From the NCBI RefSeq assembly GCF_020906515.1, contig NC_085850.1, positions 2,728,001 through 2,792,000 on the forward strand: DNA of 64,000 bases, in the 5' to 3' direction. The translations under genes were made by a program, and so were the position numbers. Below, in pieces: positions 42,901 to 54,443 of the stretch. Within the stretch, counting starts at the first letter, position 1; each line of letters opens with the position of its first letter. The notes below the pieces were generated by a model. That model was not told where the DNA came from and ran no database searches. It worked only from the letters and a program-made list of their open reading frames with translations. The stretch comes from Vanrija pseudolonga. Taxonomy: Eukaryota; Basidiomycota; Tremellomycetes; Trichosporonales; Trichosporonaceae.

Positions 42901-45647
42901 TGCGAGGGACGCAGCGTACGACGAGCGGGGCGAGCGCTCCGGTGTGTTATCGGAGAGAACAATACGCCGGTCGTCCTCGGGGACCTGCACAGAGTGAAGC
43001 GCCACAGTGGATACCTGCGGAACGTCTTCGGGTCGGATGCGAACAGGCGGCAATGCCGGAGAAGCGACGTACGACGACGATGCAGAAGACTCGGGACGCT
43101 GATAGGGCGTATCCGTTGAATCTTCCCGGTCGCGCTCATCAGCCGAGCCGTATCGCAGCCCACTGTTGCTTCTAGGCCGCGTGGACATGCCGAGGGCGTT
43201 TCGAACCTTGTTGAGAGCCGACGTGCTTCCCTGCTGATGCGTGAATAGTGGAGGCCGATTCGGGCTCGGCGGCACGTCGGTAGCAGAGCTCCACGGGGAT
43301 CGCGGCGCAGATGACAGGGCAGGTGAGAGCGCTGGCGATGAGTGTTGCCTGCGTGTTGCATCCGACAACGAGCGGCCGCGTCCAGCCGCCGCCGCCTTGA
43401 GAACTGGCGGGGGTGGCTCGAGGGCGCTCTCTGCGATGGCTGGCGGGACACCTGGTGGGACACCGGTCTCTGGTAAAGAGCCCAGAGGCGACACGGATGC
43501 TAATGACGAACGCTGCGAAGCCGTCGTCTCGAGGCGGGGCCGCTCGCGTCGCAGAGAGTGCGAGTCCCTGGTCGAACTCTCGTGAGTGTGCGAGCCTCGA
43601 GAGTCTGTCTCTGTCGTGAACATCTCCTCGACGTCGGCTGTTGGGCTGGCTGTCCATTGCTGGTTCTTCTCCCAGAACGGTTGAGTCTGCTCCAGGGCTG
43701 GCAACGTGAACGACGAGGATGAGGCAGTGGAGGAGTGCGCCGCGGGTGTGGTCGAGGCTGGGCGACCTGGCATCGGCGGCACAGCACCCCCTCGTCCGCC
43801 TAGCAACATTGGCGTCGACCGGTTGTTGCGCTCAAAGATCGACTTGCCGCTTCCACCATCATTGTCCGACGCCGCACCGCTCTTCTTGAGTTTGTTCTCG
43901 GACCGGCGACGCTTGATGGTCTTGCGCACACCAAGCCAGTTGAACTTGTGTGGGGTGTTTGGGGGTTCGTCATCGTCAGTGTCCTGAGATAGGATCGGCG
44001 GCTTCGGGTTGAAGATTGCCGAGAAGCTACGTGGTCTAGGCTGCTTGATCTTGATAGGATCCTTTGTCTCGCGGTCGTGCGATTTGTCATCGCTGGGCGA
44101 GATGAACGAGACCTTTGTCGCCGGGCTCACTGAGCGGTTGCCCGTGTCAGGCAGCGGCATCGACACGGTCTGTTGGCCATTCGGCCACCGCTGGGGATGG
44201 GCTGGCGGCTGAGCCGATCGTCGCCGGGACGGGCTGGGCAGTCCCAACCCGAGCGAACGGCCATTGGCCGGGGTCGGTGATTCTGGCCGCTGCGGAGCAA
44301 TCTTGTAGGATGGGCTGCGCGAGACGGGCGCGGAACCAGGTCGGGGGTGCTGCGTCACGGCAAATGTAGCGTCGAAAGGATCCCTGTCGAGGGGGCTGCT
44401 CGGCGTCACGACAATGTTGGTGGGGGCAAGAGGGGCTAGAGGAGGCGGGGGGCGGGAGTTGGGGATGGGGATGGAGCCGGATCGTGCCATGTGGTGGTCT
44501 TGAGACTGGAGGAAGGAGTGGGTCGAGTCCGAAGTCGAGGCCGAAGGCAAGGACGGCAGGGACTCGTCGCGGCGATGCCTTGGGATGGCGCCAAAGGCGT
44601 CGACAAACTGTGCTGGTGGGCCCGACTCGTCTGTCGAGGGGAGGGAGGGGAGAGATCCGTCGCGGTTGTGTAGTGATGATGAGAAGACGTCTGGTCTTTG
44701 TGGAAACGAGGGGTCATTGAAAGGAATGGGAGGGAGGGCCTTGTTGACGGGTGAAGAGTCTGGGCCGTGTTGCAGCTCGTCGTCGTCCACTGGCGTCTCT
44801 GCGCCTGGTCTGATTGAAGATGTTCGCCTTGGCACTCTGGAGGGAGTAATGACTGCCGCGATGGTCGCGTTGAGGTTTGGGTTGAGCGAAGACGACGACG
44901 GTGTCATGTTTCCAAAGGGTTCAGCTTGGGCACTGGCGTTGGCGGCGTTGGCATTGGCATTGGCATTGGCGCTGCTGCTGCTGCTAGTGTTGTTGGTGCT
45001 GCTGCTCGTCGATGCGCTTGCACCGCGCGAGAAGATGCGCGACGAGAATGGCTGCTTTGGCTGTGCGCGTCGTGTCAGTGGTTGTCAAATTGAACGAGAG
45101 AGAGGGAGGGGAGGGGCAGACGAGTGTCACCGTGCGTCGTCGTTGCCAGTGTCGTCGTCGTCTGCCCCGCGCGCTGAATACTACTACTCACTGGTTTGAT
45201 CGTACTGGCGCGCGACAGGATTGCAAGGGTCGCATTGTCCTTTTGACGCACAGGGCCATCGTCATCACGGCCCTCGTCGCGCTGCTGCTGCTGCAGCGGG
45301 TCGCCCGCGTCGCGTCCCTCGTCAACAACAACAATATTAGATGGCCGTTGCTTCTTGACAGTCGAACTCGGGTCGTCGTCGTCTTCAAACGCTCCAAACT
45401 CGCTAGACCTCAACGTCCCGTCGGCACCGCCGCTGCCAGCAGCCACAGCACGCACGGGCGTGACATCAAGCTCCTCGACAGCCCCCTCCTTTGGCGGCGT
45501 CACTGGCGGCACAGAGGCCTTGAAGACAGCGGCGCGTTCCTTGTTGCGCGTCGGCGTCACTAGGCCGAACCACGACCTGCGGCGGTTCTCCTTCTTTGTC
45601 GGCGTCGCGGGCACGAGCCCCTTGGTCACCGTGTCGGTGGTGACCAT
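39943..45647 (-). CDS. large Sec7-PH ARF guanine-nucleotide exchange factor (Syt1/EFA6-like)
   Basis: ARF-family GEF that activates ARF GTPases at membranes. Exon 45192..45647 joins across a 131-nt intron to a single long exon 39943..45060, 1857 aa in all. The longer start at 45647 is used because exon 1 splices in frame and stays open upstream of the inner ATG at 44907. About 1000 N-terminal residues are disordered, with poly-Ser, NA repeats and many SP sites. The Sec7 domain lies at about 1025-1195, with LRRLLMHMSLPKETQQIDR holding the catalytic Glu (about 1109) and MMLHTDAFNRHNKNKMTK. A PH domain follows at about 1309-1449 (WKNWSMVLTGSQLLFFKD). The C-terminus has a helical stretch, then Ser-rich sequence. 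The Sec7-then-PH order fits yeast Syt1 and EFA6/PSD more than Gea or Sec7 itself. Confidence 0.9.
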
Positions 45648-46712
45648 GTGGGACGGGTGGTGGAGGTCGGCGGCGCGTGGGTTGTCGAGAGGAGGAGTCG
45701 CGTGTTGCCGTCTACGAGCTGCTCATGGGCGATGTCGATGTGCGATGGGCGCGCGATGAGGGGGTTGTTGTACACAAGGTCTTGTATACAGCGAGCAGAG
45801 AGCGAGCGAACGAGCGTGCGTGCGTGCGTCCTACTAGAGTCTGTGCCGCCAAAGGGAAACTGACAGGCAGGCTTGCTGGGTCCTACCCGAAACGAGCTGG
45901 AACGAGCCGAGCAAGACAAGGGACGACGCTATGGCGCCGAACGAGGTAGGGTGAGGCTTGAGACGGTATAGAGAGCGTGACGGGGGCGCGGTAGCTGTGG
46001 TCGTCGTTGTCGTCGTCGTCGTCGTGGTTGCTAATGACGATGATGACAATGTCGTATATCTTTTTGGACTGATCTTTCTACTAAGTACACACACAGAGAG
46101 ACTGGAGATGAGATTGAGAGGGTTGTCGTGTCGTAAGGTGGGCGGGTCGTTGCAAGGCAAGGTAAGTGCGTGGTAGCGGGCTGCTGCAGTGACCAAGTGC
46201 ATCAATGACCTTACCCCGCCGCGTTGTCCAGACTCGTCTGTCTGTCTTTGGTGCCTGCAACCAACCCCCTCGCGGTATGAAAAGAAACGAGGGGCTCTGT
46301 GCTAAGGCAAGGCGCAGCAGCGCGCGCCAGCCAGGCCAGCCCGCCGCGACTGCCCTTCGGCTGGCACCCCCGGCACCCCCGTCTTTACGCCGCGCGGCGC
46401 AGCGCGACGACGGCGGGAGACCCGCAATGTCAGGGCGACAGAGTGCCGCACGCGTGAGACACTTTAAGACTGTAAAGTCCCTGGGTTTCCAACTTTGGGC
46501 AGAGCCGCTTTCTATTAGTCTTGGCTCGTAAGAGAGAGTGGCCTGGCCGACGACGACGACCCGACCGCCGCGGCACAATCCCTGATTGTCAGAGGACTGA
46601 CCCCACTGGCAAGTCACCCCCTCAGCCCAGCCCAGCCTGCCCAGCCTTGGCCGATTATCATCCTTTCTACCCCATCTCACTCCATCTAATCTACACCCAC
46701 AATACCATTACA
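45648..46712. promoter_or_regulatory. divergent upstream region Sec7-PH / thioesterase
   Basis: 1065 bp between opposite starts. A GTC trinucleotide tract lies at about 46001..46023. No ORF with domain features. Confidence 0.45.
46001..46023. repeat. GTC trinucleotide microsatellite
   Basis: About seven GTC units with one interruption in noncoding DNA, in the 5' region of the Sec7 gene. Confidence 0.6.
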
Positions 46713-47544
46713 ATGGCCTGCCTCAACTTCGTCCGCAAAGTAAGATACAGCTTGCCACACACACCCACACTCACACTCCCAGACCTGGGCAAAGACCATT
46801 GCAAAGGGCGGTACGTACAGCAGCACAGTTAGCTCACACTTGCTTGCTCCCATCCCCACGCCATAATAGTCACTGACACAGGCACAGGCCACGATGGGAC
46901 CGTCCTCCACTCGGTATGTGGAGCAGATACCCTTCCCATAACTACATGCTCATGCTCATGCCCACAGCTCGTGGTCAACTCGGCCCGCCCGGGATATGTC
47001 CACACGACGCTCAAGGTCAGCGCGCAGCACCTGAACAACCATAACGTGCGTGTGCGATGGCGTGACGTCAGTGCTGACAGTAGACGGTGCACGGCGGCGT
47101 GCTGCTCTCGGTGGGTCGCAGCGATGGCGATGGCGATGGCGAGTAGAGCAAATGGCTGACTGGGAAAGCTCACCGACACTGTCACGTCGCTCGCGCTGCA
47201 GTCGCGGGGCATCGTCCCGCCGACCGGCGCGTCTGTCAACATCTCGTGCGAGTTTGTCCGCCCCGGAGGTCGGGACGGCGACGAGCTGATCGGCATCGGC
47301 GAGGTGGTGCAGCTTGGTGAGTCGGCCCAAGCACATTCCTTTCATCCTCCACGACCTGCTCACACACGCCCCAGGCCGCACGCTCGCCTACACGCGCGTC
47401 AACTTCCACTCGCCCGACGGCAAGCTCGTCGCATTCGGCAACCACACCAAGCACATGGGCGCCAACAAGCCCACCGTCAACTTCAGCGAGGACGGCGAGC
47501 TCGAGATCCCCTTGGAGGAGAAGCACCACCACAAGAAGGCGTAG
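46713..47544 (+). CDS. hotdog-fold acyl-CoA thioesterase (ACOT13/PaaI-like)
   Basis: Hotdog thioesterase that hydrolyses acyl-CoA. Seven short exons (46713..46739, 46783..46810, 46870..46913, 46968..47045, 47084..47110, 47169..47316, 47375..47544) encode 173 aa, all in phase. The family core is NTVHGGVLLSLTDTV: the HGG turn (62-64) precedes the central helix, and its Asp is the usual ACOT13-type acidic residue. Later strands VNISCEFVRPG, GIGEVVQLGRTLAYTRV and KLVAFGNHTKHMG match the fold. The end is charged (EEKHHHKKA). The N-terminus is short with no strong presequence. Introns 2 and 5 end in TAG rather than CAG. Confidence 0.88.
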
Positions 47545-48436
47545 GAGAGGTCGCGGAGAGGAGCGGAGCGGGTTGCCGCGTCGCCCTGGGTGCTCCTGGT
47601 CCGGGGTTCGGCGTTGGCGCCGCGCCGCGCACGGTCACGTTTGGCTTGGATTTGCATTGCGGGGGCTGTGGTTGGTGAAGCTGCAAGCTGGCAAAGATGT
47701 AGAGATGCAGCAGCATCACTAGAGGATGAAGTTGTTGTGGTAGGAGAAGTGGCGGGGTGAGAAGGCAGCGGCAGCGAGTTGTCTTTATCCACAGCTGCGA
47801 CCACGCGCGCGGCGGTGCTGAGGCGAGCCCCGCTGCTGCTACACGTAAATATCGACGGGTGAGCTCGACGGCAACCTATGCGTCATGCGGAGACTCTCCG
47901 CGTGCTATTATTATCAGTGCAACCGCAGCGCGAGGCTTGCTGCGGGATATCGCACAGCGAAAGCGATAACGCTGCGTCGAGGGGAATCACTTGCCGGCTT
48001 GTTTCCAGTCTGGATTGTGGGGGTTGGGAGATTCCGGGACCAAACAGATGACTGATTTCCTCTGACTGACCGAACTCTGGGCGCCAAGCCTCGGATGGCG
48101 CAACCGCACGCACTCGCACCAGCAGCGAGCTAGCGAGAGCGCGCCGTGGCTGCATGCTGCATGTACACGGCTGATGCACAGCGCAAGGCACACAGCGCTC
48201 GATACGGCGCGGAGCAGTACCACCCACCCAACGACCGGAGCTGGCCGACCCAGCCGGCAAGTAGCCGAGCGGGCGGCCAAAGCCCGCGCCACGACTGGTC
48301 GGTGGTGTCGCCATCGCTCGCTCGCTCGGCGCCGCGGCCTGAGCGGGCGGCCTTGGCGAGGTACTTGGTTTCTGTGCAGGTTTGTCTCAACCGCCCAGCC
48401 CACTGTCTCTCAACTACTCATGCCGAGAATATCAAG
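47545..48436. other. intergenic, 0.9 kb
   Basis: 3' region of the thioesterase and promoter of the transporter. Open frames here lack domain features. No RNA gene seen. Confidence 0.45.
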
Positions 48437-49879
48437 ATGACGACTGCACCGACTCCCGCTGATGTCCCCGCCGCGACGGCCGCGGTCGCGAAGGACTCGG
48501 CCCCCGCCACCGCCGCAGCCGCCGCCACTCCGCCCCGGCCATGGTGGAAGAAACTCCTCTCGTTCCTCCTCGACCAGTGGCTCCTCATCGCCATGGGCCT
48601 GGTGATCATGCTGGCCTACTTCTTCCCCTCGGTCGGCAAGCGGGGCGGCCACATCGCGGCGCAGTGGACCGTGACGTGGGGCGCGGTGGTGGTCATCTTC
48701 CTCGTGTCGGGCCTGGCGCTGCCGTTCGACAAGCTGGTGTACCATGCGCGCAATCTGCGCCTGCACCTCATCGTCCAGGTCATGTCGTTCTTGGTCACGA
48801 GCGCGGTCTTCTTCGGTATTTCGGTCGCGGCCCACACGAACCCGCACATCTCGGCGCCGACGCTCGTCGGCCTCGTCGCGACCGGCTGCCTGCCGACGAC
48901 TATCGCGTCCAACGTCGTCATGACGCGCTCTGCTGGCGGCGACGAGGCGGCAACCATGGTCTCCGTGACCATTGGCAACCTCCTCGGGCCGTTCATCACG
49001 CCCTTGCTCTTGACAAAGCTCTACCTCCCCACCGTGCCGGCCTTCAAGCCGTACCTCCCCACCGAGGCGATACACCACCTCCCCCAGCTGTACCGCACCG
49101 TCATGAAGCAGATGGGCCTGACGGTGTTTGTGCCGCTGTTCGTCGGCCAGATCATCCGCTTCATCTGGCCAAAGCAGACGTCGTGGGTGCTGGCAAAGTT
49201 CAAGCTCGCCAAGGCGGGCTCGCTGTGTCTCGTCGCGCTCGTGTGGTAAGTCGCGCGGCGCGGCCGTCCATCGCTGTGGTCCCCGCTGACCTCTAGGTCC
49301 ACCTTCTGCACGGCCTTCGCGTCCGGCGCGCTCAAGACGATCAACACCCCGACCATCGTGTTCAACATCTTCATCAACATTGTCCTCTGCGTGTCCTTCA
49401 CCGCGCTGTCATTCTACCTCTGCCGCCCGCCTGCCGCGCTGACCCGCCTCTCGCCGACAATCTTCAAGCAGATCAACAAGAAGGAAACCATCTCGATCCT
49501 CTTCTGCGCGCCCGCCAAGACGCAGGCACTGGGCATCCCCCTCATCTCGGCAATGTACACGACGTCGGACGACATGACGCGCGCGCTCCTCCAGGTCCCG
49601 ATGATCCTGTATACCGCCGAGCAGATCCTCGTGGGCCAGGTCCTCATCGCGCTGTGCCAGCGCTGGCTGGCGCAGGACAAGGTGGCTGACGCCGAGGCCG
49701 CCACGCCCGATGGCAGCACGATCGCAACCACCGAGTCCAAGGACGCTGAAGCTGACGGTGATGCTGATGCCGAGGCGTCGCGCAACAGCGCCCCAGCCGC
49801 TGACGACGCCGCCGACGCCGCCGACGCCGTCCCCGTCCCCGAAGCCAAGCCACTGCCTCGGCCGGGCGGCGCAGATTAG
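48437..49879 (+). CDS. SLC10A7/Rch1-type bile acid:sodium symporter family membrane protein
   Basis: Polytopic membrane protein of the SBF/SLC10A7 family. In fungi the characterised member, Rch1, is a plasma-membrane negative regulator of calcium uptake. Exons 48437..49245 and 49297..49879 (51-nt intron) give 463 aa. After an Ala/Thr-rich leader there are about ten hydrophobic helices, starting WLLIAMGLVIMLAYFFPSVG. Family signatures are ISAPTLVGLVATGCLPTTIA with SNVVMTRSAGGDEA, and IGNLLGPFITPLL. The second half contains FCAPAKTQALGIPLISAMY. The C-terminal 80 residues are acidic, Ala-rich and cytosolic-looking (repeated DADAEA). The ATG at 48437 precedes the first helix by a normal distance; the upstream frame has no family likeness. 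Confidence 0.9.
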
Positions 49880-50516
49880 CCTCGGCACCCCTGTCATTAG
49901 AGTTTTTGTCTTGCTTGTATGCATTGCAGTTGCGGCTGTGGCTCGTATAGTTTGATGCACGTTGCCCGCAGTAAATCCCCACGGGAGGAACTAAGCTCCC
50001 GCTGGAGCGAGGAGGGCAGAATCACAGAAGACAAGCCGCGGCGTGGCCCTTGGCGTTCCCGTGAAAGTATGTAGGCTGCCTCGTGTCTGCCGCCTTCGCC
50101 GCCGCCGCTGACTGCTGTTCCTTTTTCTCAGGCGTGGCGCGTTTGACGGTGCGGCTCCAGGCATCTGGCGCATCTGGTGACGAGATTGTGCAGCGGCTGT
50201 TGCCAGCCAGGTTGTAGCAACGCAGCAAACACGGCAACTGCAACTCGACGCGACGTTGACATTTGTTTCCCACTGATACTCTTTATTTTTGTGCTTGTAG
50301 AGTCCAGGCCATTCGGTGAGTCTCTCAAAGACCGTGCACTTTTTTGCGCCAAAAGCGACGACGATCGCCCACTATCACAGAGCCCAGTGACTGACGATTT
50401 CAGGACAGCGACCCTCCTCGCCCGCCGCCGACACGACACGATTGCCCTGCACACACACATTACACTCTCTTGGCACCACTAGTACCACAACTGCTTCAAC
50501 CACCACCACTCCAACA
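49880..50516. other. intergenic, 0.6 kb
   Basis: Between two + strand genes. No gene, tRNA or repeat identified. Confidence 0.45.
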
Positions 50517-52386
50517 ATGGCTCTCCTAGGCCCGTCAGCGAGCCGCGCGCTCAGACCAACACGGCGCGACGTGATCCTCGTCGTGCTCTCGCTGGCCTTT
50601 GCGCTCCTCTTCCTCACGCCAAGCCACCACCCCAACGCGGCGGCCCCGCGCCCCTCGAGCAAGAGCGGCGGGAGATTCGGCAAGTGGGGCTCGATCCTCG
50701 GCCCGTCGCAGGCGCACAGCGTGCTCCGCGAGCCGTCGTTCGAGGAGACGGTGCAGCCTGCTGGCTTTGTCTCGGCGGACGGCGTGAGCCACGACGACGC
50801 GGCAGAGTCGGACGAGTTTGCCGACAAGGCCACGGTCATGCTGGGCCACACGCCCGGCTGGACAATGTTCGAGCGCGTGTACATCTACAACGGGCAGATG
50901 GTCGTCGTTACGTGAGTGCGGAGGAGAGCGAGCCGAGCTAAAGCCAACAGGGACAAGCGCGACGACTGGCCAGAACTCCGCCTCATGACCTCGACTGGCC
51001 TGCCGTCGCTCGACGAGCCGGGCAACATCGAGGCCCGCGAGCCCATCGGAAACGAGATCATCTTCATGACCCCCGCCGAGGCCCACGAGCTCTGGGGCAA
51101 CAACGTCGAGCGTATGCGCGGTATGACTTGGCTGTGGAACGACGGGCAGTGTGAGTGGGCGGCGGCGCGGCCTTGCTGTTTCCGCGGGGCGTGAGACAAC
51201 GCGTTGCGGCGACGGCGTGCGGCCAACGAGAACCCGCGGCTAACAACCCCACCCCAGTCCTTGACCACTACTACCACTTTGCGGCCGAGATCCTGCTGTC
51301 CTCGTGGCGTGTGCACGCGGCGCAGGACTCGGCACAGAACATTGACGAGAACGGCCACTCGACGACGTTCACCCCGCCCGACCGCATCTGGATGCTGCAC
51401 CAGAACTCGAAGGAATGGTGCGTTGTTCGCCGCGGGCTACACTGACTGACCCCAGGCGCGACCGCCACAAGTTCAACGCCATCCTCATGTACGCGCTGTT
51501 CCCCAACATTGGCATCCTGTACCCGGAGGACTGGGACGACATCAAGGCGTCGACAAAGTCAGAGTACCGCAAGAAGGCGTACGTTCTCGACCGCGCCATC
51601 CTCGCCGACCGCTCGGCCGCCTTCCGTGGGCCGTACACTGGCCCCACGCAGCGCACGTACGCTGGTGCCGTGGCGTTTGGCACGGCGTCGCGCTGGTTCT
51701 GGGAGCCCGCACGCCGCCAGGTCCTCCGCTGGTCCGGCCTCGCAGAGGACATCATCAACCGCAGCCAGGAGGGCTTTGGCGCCGTCAACCCCGACATCTG
51801 GGAGAAGTACTCGACCGCGCCGGGCAGCAACGACCCCAAGGCGATCGCGCCGGTCGGCACGTACCGCCCCCTCGTTACATACATCTCGCGCCAGGGCGGC
51901 CGCCGCTCGCTGACAAAGGACTCGCACGAGGACCTGCTCAAGGCCATCAAGGAGAGACAGAAGACGGTCGACTTTGAGTTCCTCGAGGTCGACGCCGAGA
52001 AGCTGTCAAAGGAGGAGCAGTTTTCTATTGCTGGCCGCACGACCATCATGCTCGGCGTGCACGGAAACGGTCTGACGCATCTGCTGTGGATGCCGCCTAC
52101 GCCGCGCTCGGCCGTCATCGAGCTGTTCTGCAAGGGCGGCTTTGCGCATGATTGTAAGTGGCGGTGGTGTTGAAAAGACTGAAGTTCCTCGCTCACCCCT
52201 GCCCCAGACATGTGGACTGCCACCCACCTCGGTATCCGCCACTACGCCGTCCAGCACGATATCGCCCTCACGTCGCCCAACCAGCCCAAGGTCGACTACC
52301 CCGAGGACTTCCAGAGCGACCGCATCACGGTCGTGGGCAAGGTCGTTGCGGACCTTATCGAGCGCCGTCTCGCGGGCAAGACCTAG
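50517..52386 (+). CDS. GT61-family glycosyltransferase (DUF563), type II membrane protein
   Basis: Golgi-type glycosyltransferase of family GT61, which includes EOGT-type GlcNAc- and plant xylosyl-/arabinosyltransferases. Exons 50517..50911, 50951..51150, 51258..51417, 51456..52153 and 52208..52386 encode 543 aa. A short cytoplasmic tail is followed by one signal-anchor helix (about 18-36, RDVILVVLSLAFALLFL) and a Ser/Pro stem. Catalytic-domain marks are FLDHYYHFAAEILLSSWRVH early, VTYISRQGGRRSL in the middle, and the family hallmark GVHGNGLTHLLWM near the C-terminus, then the AVIELFC strand. Donor and acceptor cannot be told from sequence; in capsulate relatives such enzymes decorate surface glycans. 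Introns are 38-107 nt. It converges on EMC2. Confidence 0.9.
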
Positions 52387-52659
52387 GCTAAGGTTGGCCA
52401 ACGCTAATACTACTCTGTCGTAGAATGGGTCGGTGGGCTCTCATATCGTCGTGTCATTTCTCTATGCATGCTGTGGTTCCGAGCGAGCGGGCGAGCGCCT
52501 CAGGCGTGAGTCGTGAAGGTGGTCTGCAGTAGGGTGGCGGCGAGTGCACCAACGATGCCCCCAGACCCTTTAAGCTCGGCCTCCTCTCCCTTCCGCCGCC
52601 CCTCCCCCGCACCCCCGTCTCATGCAAAAGTCGCATCTCTGCCAGAATAGTACAAGTCT
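52387..52659. other. convergent intergenic gap
   Basis: 273 bp between the stops of the GT61 gene and EMC2. No gene seen. Confidence 0.45.
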
Positions 52660-53763
52660 CTATCGCTTCGCCTTAGCCTCACCCAGCACCGTTCTCCGCT
52701 CAGCCAAGTTGGCCCCACCCAGCGCCAGCAGCTGCTCGGTCGCGAGCGCGTCGAGCTTGCGCAGCTGGGCTTCCGAGGTCCGCTCGGACTCTGGGAGCGA
52801 GGTTTCGGTGTCGGCGTGCTTGGGGTCAAGGAGGCGCTTGGCGGCCTGGGTGTGGGTCAGCTTATCCAGAGGCATCTCGATCGTTAGCGAGCTGCACCCA
52901 CCAGCTTGACGCCCCACCATGCGCGGGAGCGGTGGCCTTCCGCCTTGCCCGCGACCGGCGTCTCCATCTCGACCGCGCGGAGGAAGTACTTGAGCGCGAG
53001 GGGGTAGTCTCTGCGGCGTGTGTCAGCGCTGCGCTAGCCCCGCCCCATGGCGGCCGCCGCGACCCACTTCAACGTGTATGCCGTCTCGCCGGCACGCACG
53101 ACCGCCTGCGAGTCCCACGTCTGCAGGAGCTGCAGGTGGCCCAGCGCGGCCAGGCTCTGCGCGTACGCGCCCTCGTTGGCGTACGCCTCGGCGAGGAGCG
53201 ACCAGGCGGCCGGGTCGGCGTAGAACGTGTCGAGGTAGGCGAGCAGGCGCTGGATCGTCTCGGTCGGCGTGGCGCTCAGCGCGATGATGCGCTGGTGGGC
53301 CGACTGGCGGGTCAGCTTCGCTTTGCGGTCCCCAAACTCTGAAACTGAGACCCACCACGTTCGTCGCGTCAGTCTTCAACAGCGCAGAGTACACCTTGCC
53401 CGCGCGCTCGAGGTCGCCCACCGCCTCGAGCTTGAGCCCGAGGAGCAGGTCGACGCGGGGCGAGGCACGGAACTGCGACTCGAGGGCGTTGATTTGTGTC
53501 TGCGGCGTGGGTGAGTGGGGTCCAGTGACACGACGGGTAACCCACAGTGGCAAGCTTGATCCGCCCAAGGTCAAGCGCGGCGATCGCGAGCTGCTCGCGG
53601 ACAGCCCACTCTGAGGGTTAGTCTGAGCCAGAGGACGGAACCCACCAGTGTCGCCCAGCCCACCCGCGGCGAGCACTCCCGGCGCCAGGCGCACCACGTC
53701 CTCCGAGTTCCGTGCGCCGAGCGTCCGCCAGCGCGCGAGCTGGTCTATGTCGGCCTGGGACAT
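52660..53763 (-). CDS. ER membrane protein complex subunit 2 (EMC2, TPR protein)
   Basis: Cytosolic TPR subunit of the ER membrane protein complex, an insertase for tail-anchored and multipass proteins. Exons 53646..53763, 53546..53610, 53356..53499, 53068..53303, 52902..53010 and 52660..52845 give 285 aa, near the family's usual size. Family marks are the start (LARWRTLGARNSEDVVRL), EQLAIAALDLGRIKLA, the TPR run TDATNVV to SAHQRIIALSA, DPAAWSLLAEAYANEGAYAQ and DYPLALKYFLRAVEM. The last intron is placed at 52846..52901 (GTGGGT to ACCCAG), joining WWGVKL to AAKRLL; the precise junction is the least certain part. It is divergent from TRA1 across 680 bp. Confidence 0.87.
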
Positions 53764-54443
53764 TGTGTTTGTGGTCTAGGTGTGGTGGAGAGTGTTCTGG
53801 TCATGTCTCGACGACATCGACGCCTCTCGGCGGTGACGCGTGGGGGCCCACGTGGAATTGCTTCCGCGGCGACCGTCGCCGTTGCTGGCTGACTGTTTTG
53901 TATGGTACAAGATGCGTCGTTCTTGCACCTGCGCCGTCGCCCCCTTCGCCCCCCGCGCACAATGAATACACACATGCATGCACAGACACTCGCCTTGCAG
54001 ATCATGACAAACTCGACAATGCATGCATTGTAAAATGTGACTACGAGGCAGAGTGCCCACTGTACAGTGCTCACCCGAGCTGGCCCCCTCGGCATTACGG
54101 GATTATTTTAAAGTGCCGCCTGGCCGTCTTCGGGGTCTCCTGGCTGCTTGGCTCTGTGTGTTTTGGCCCCCAGGTGAGTGCTTCACTTTGGAGGTTTCTA
54201 AACCAGCTGCTGGCTAGGCTGCTGGAACATCTGCCACACTTGTTCCATTTTAACAACCACATCCATCTTCCATCACTCGCACACCACCACACCACTCGCA
54301 TCTCTGGCAAGTGACACGACTCGCGCGCGCACTCGACACAGCGACTTGACACTTCCTGCGCGTGCACGACAAAACGCAGCCTCAGAGGCGGTGGTCACGC
54401 GCCTGACCACCCTCCACCCCCCTCCTCCACCAGCAGCAGCAGC
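53764..54443. promoter_or_regulatory. divergent promoter region EMC2 / TRA1
   Basis: 680 bp between opposite start codons. The TRA1 side ends in CCTCCACC and CAGCAG repeats just before its ATG. No gene seen. Confidence 0.45.
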
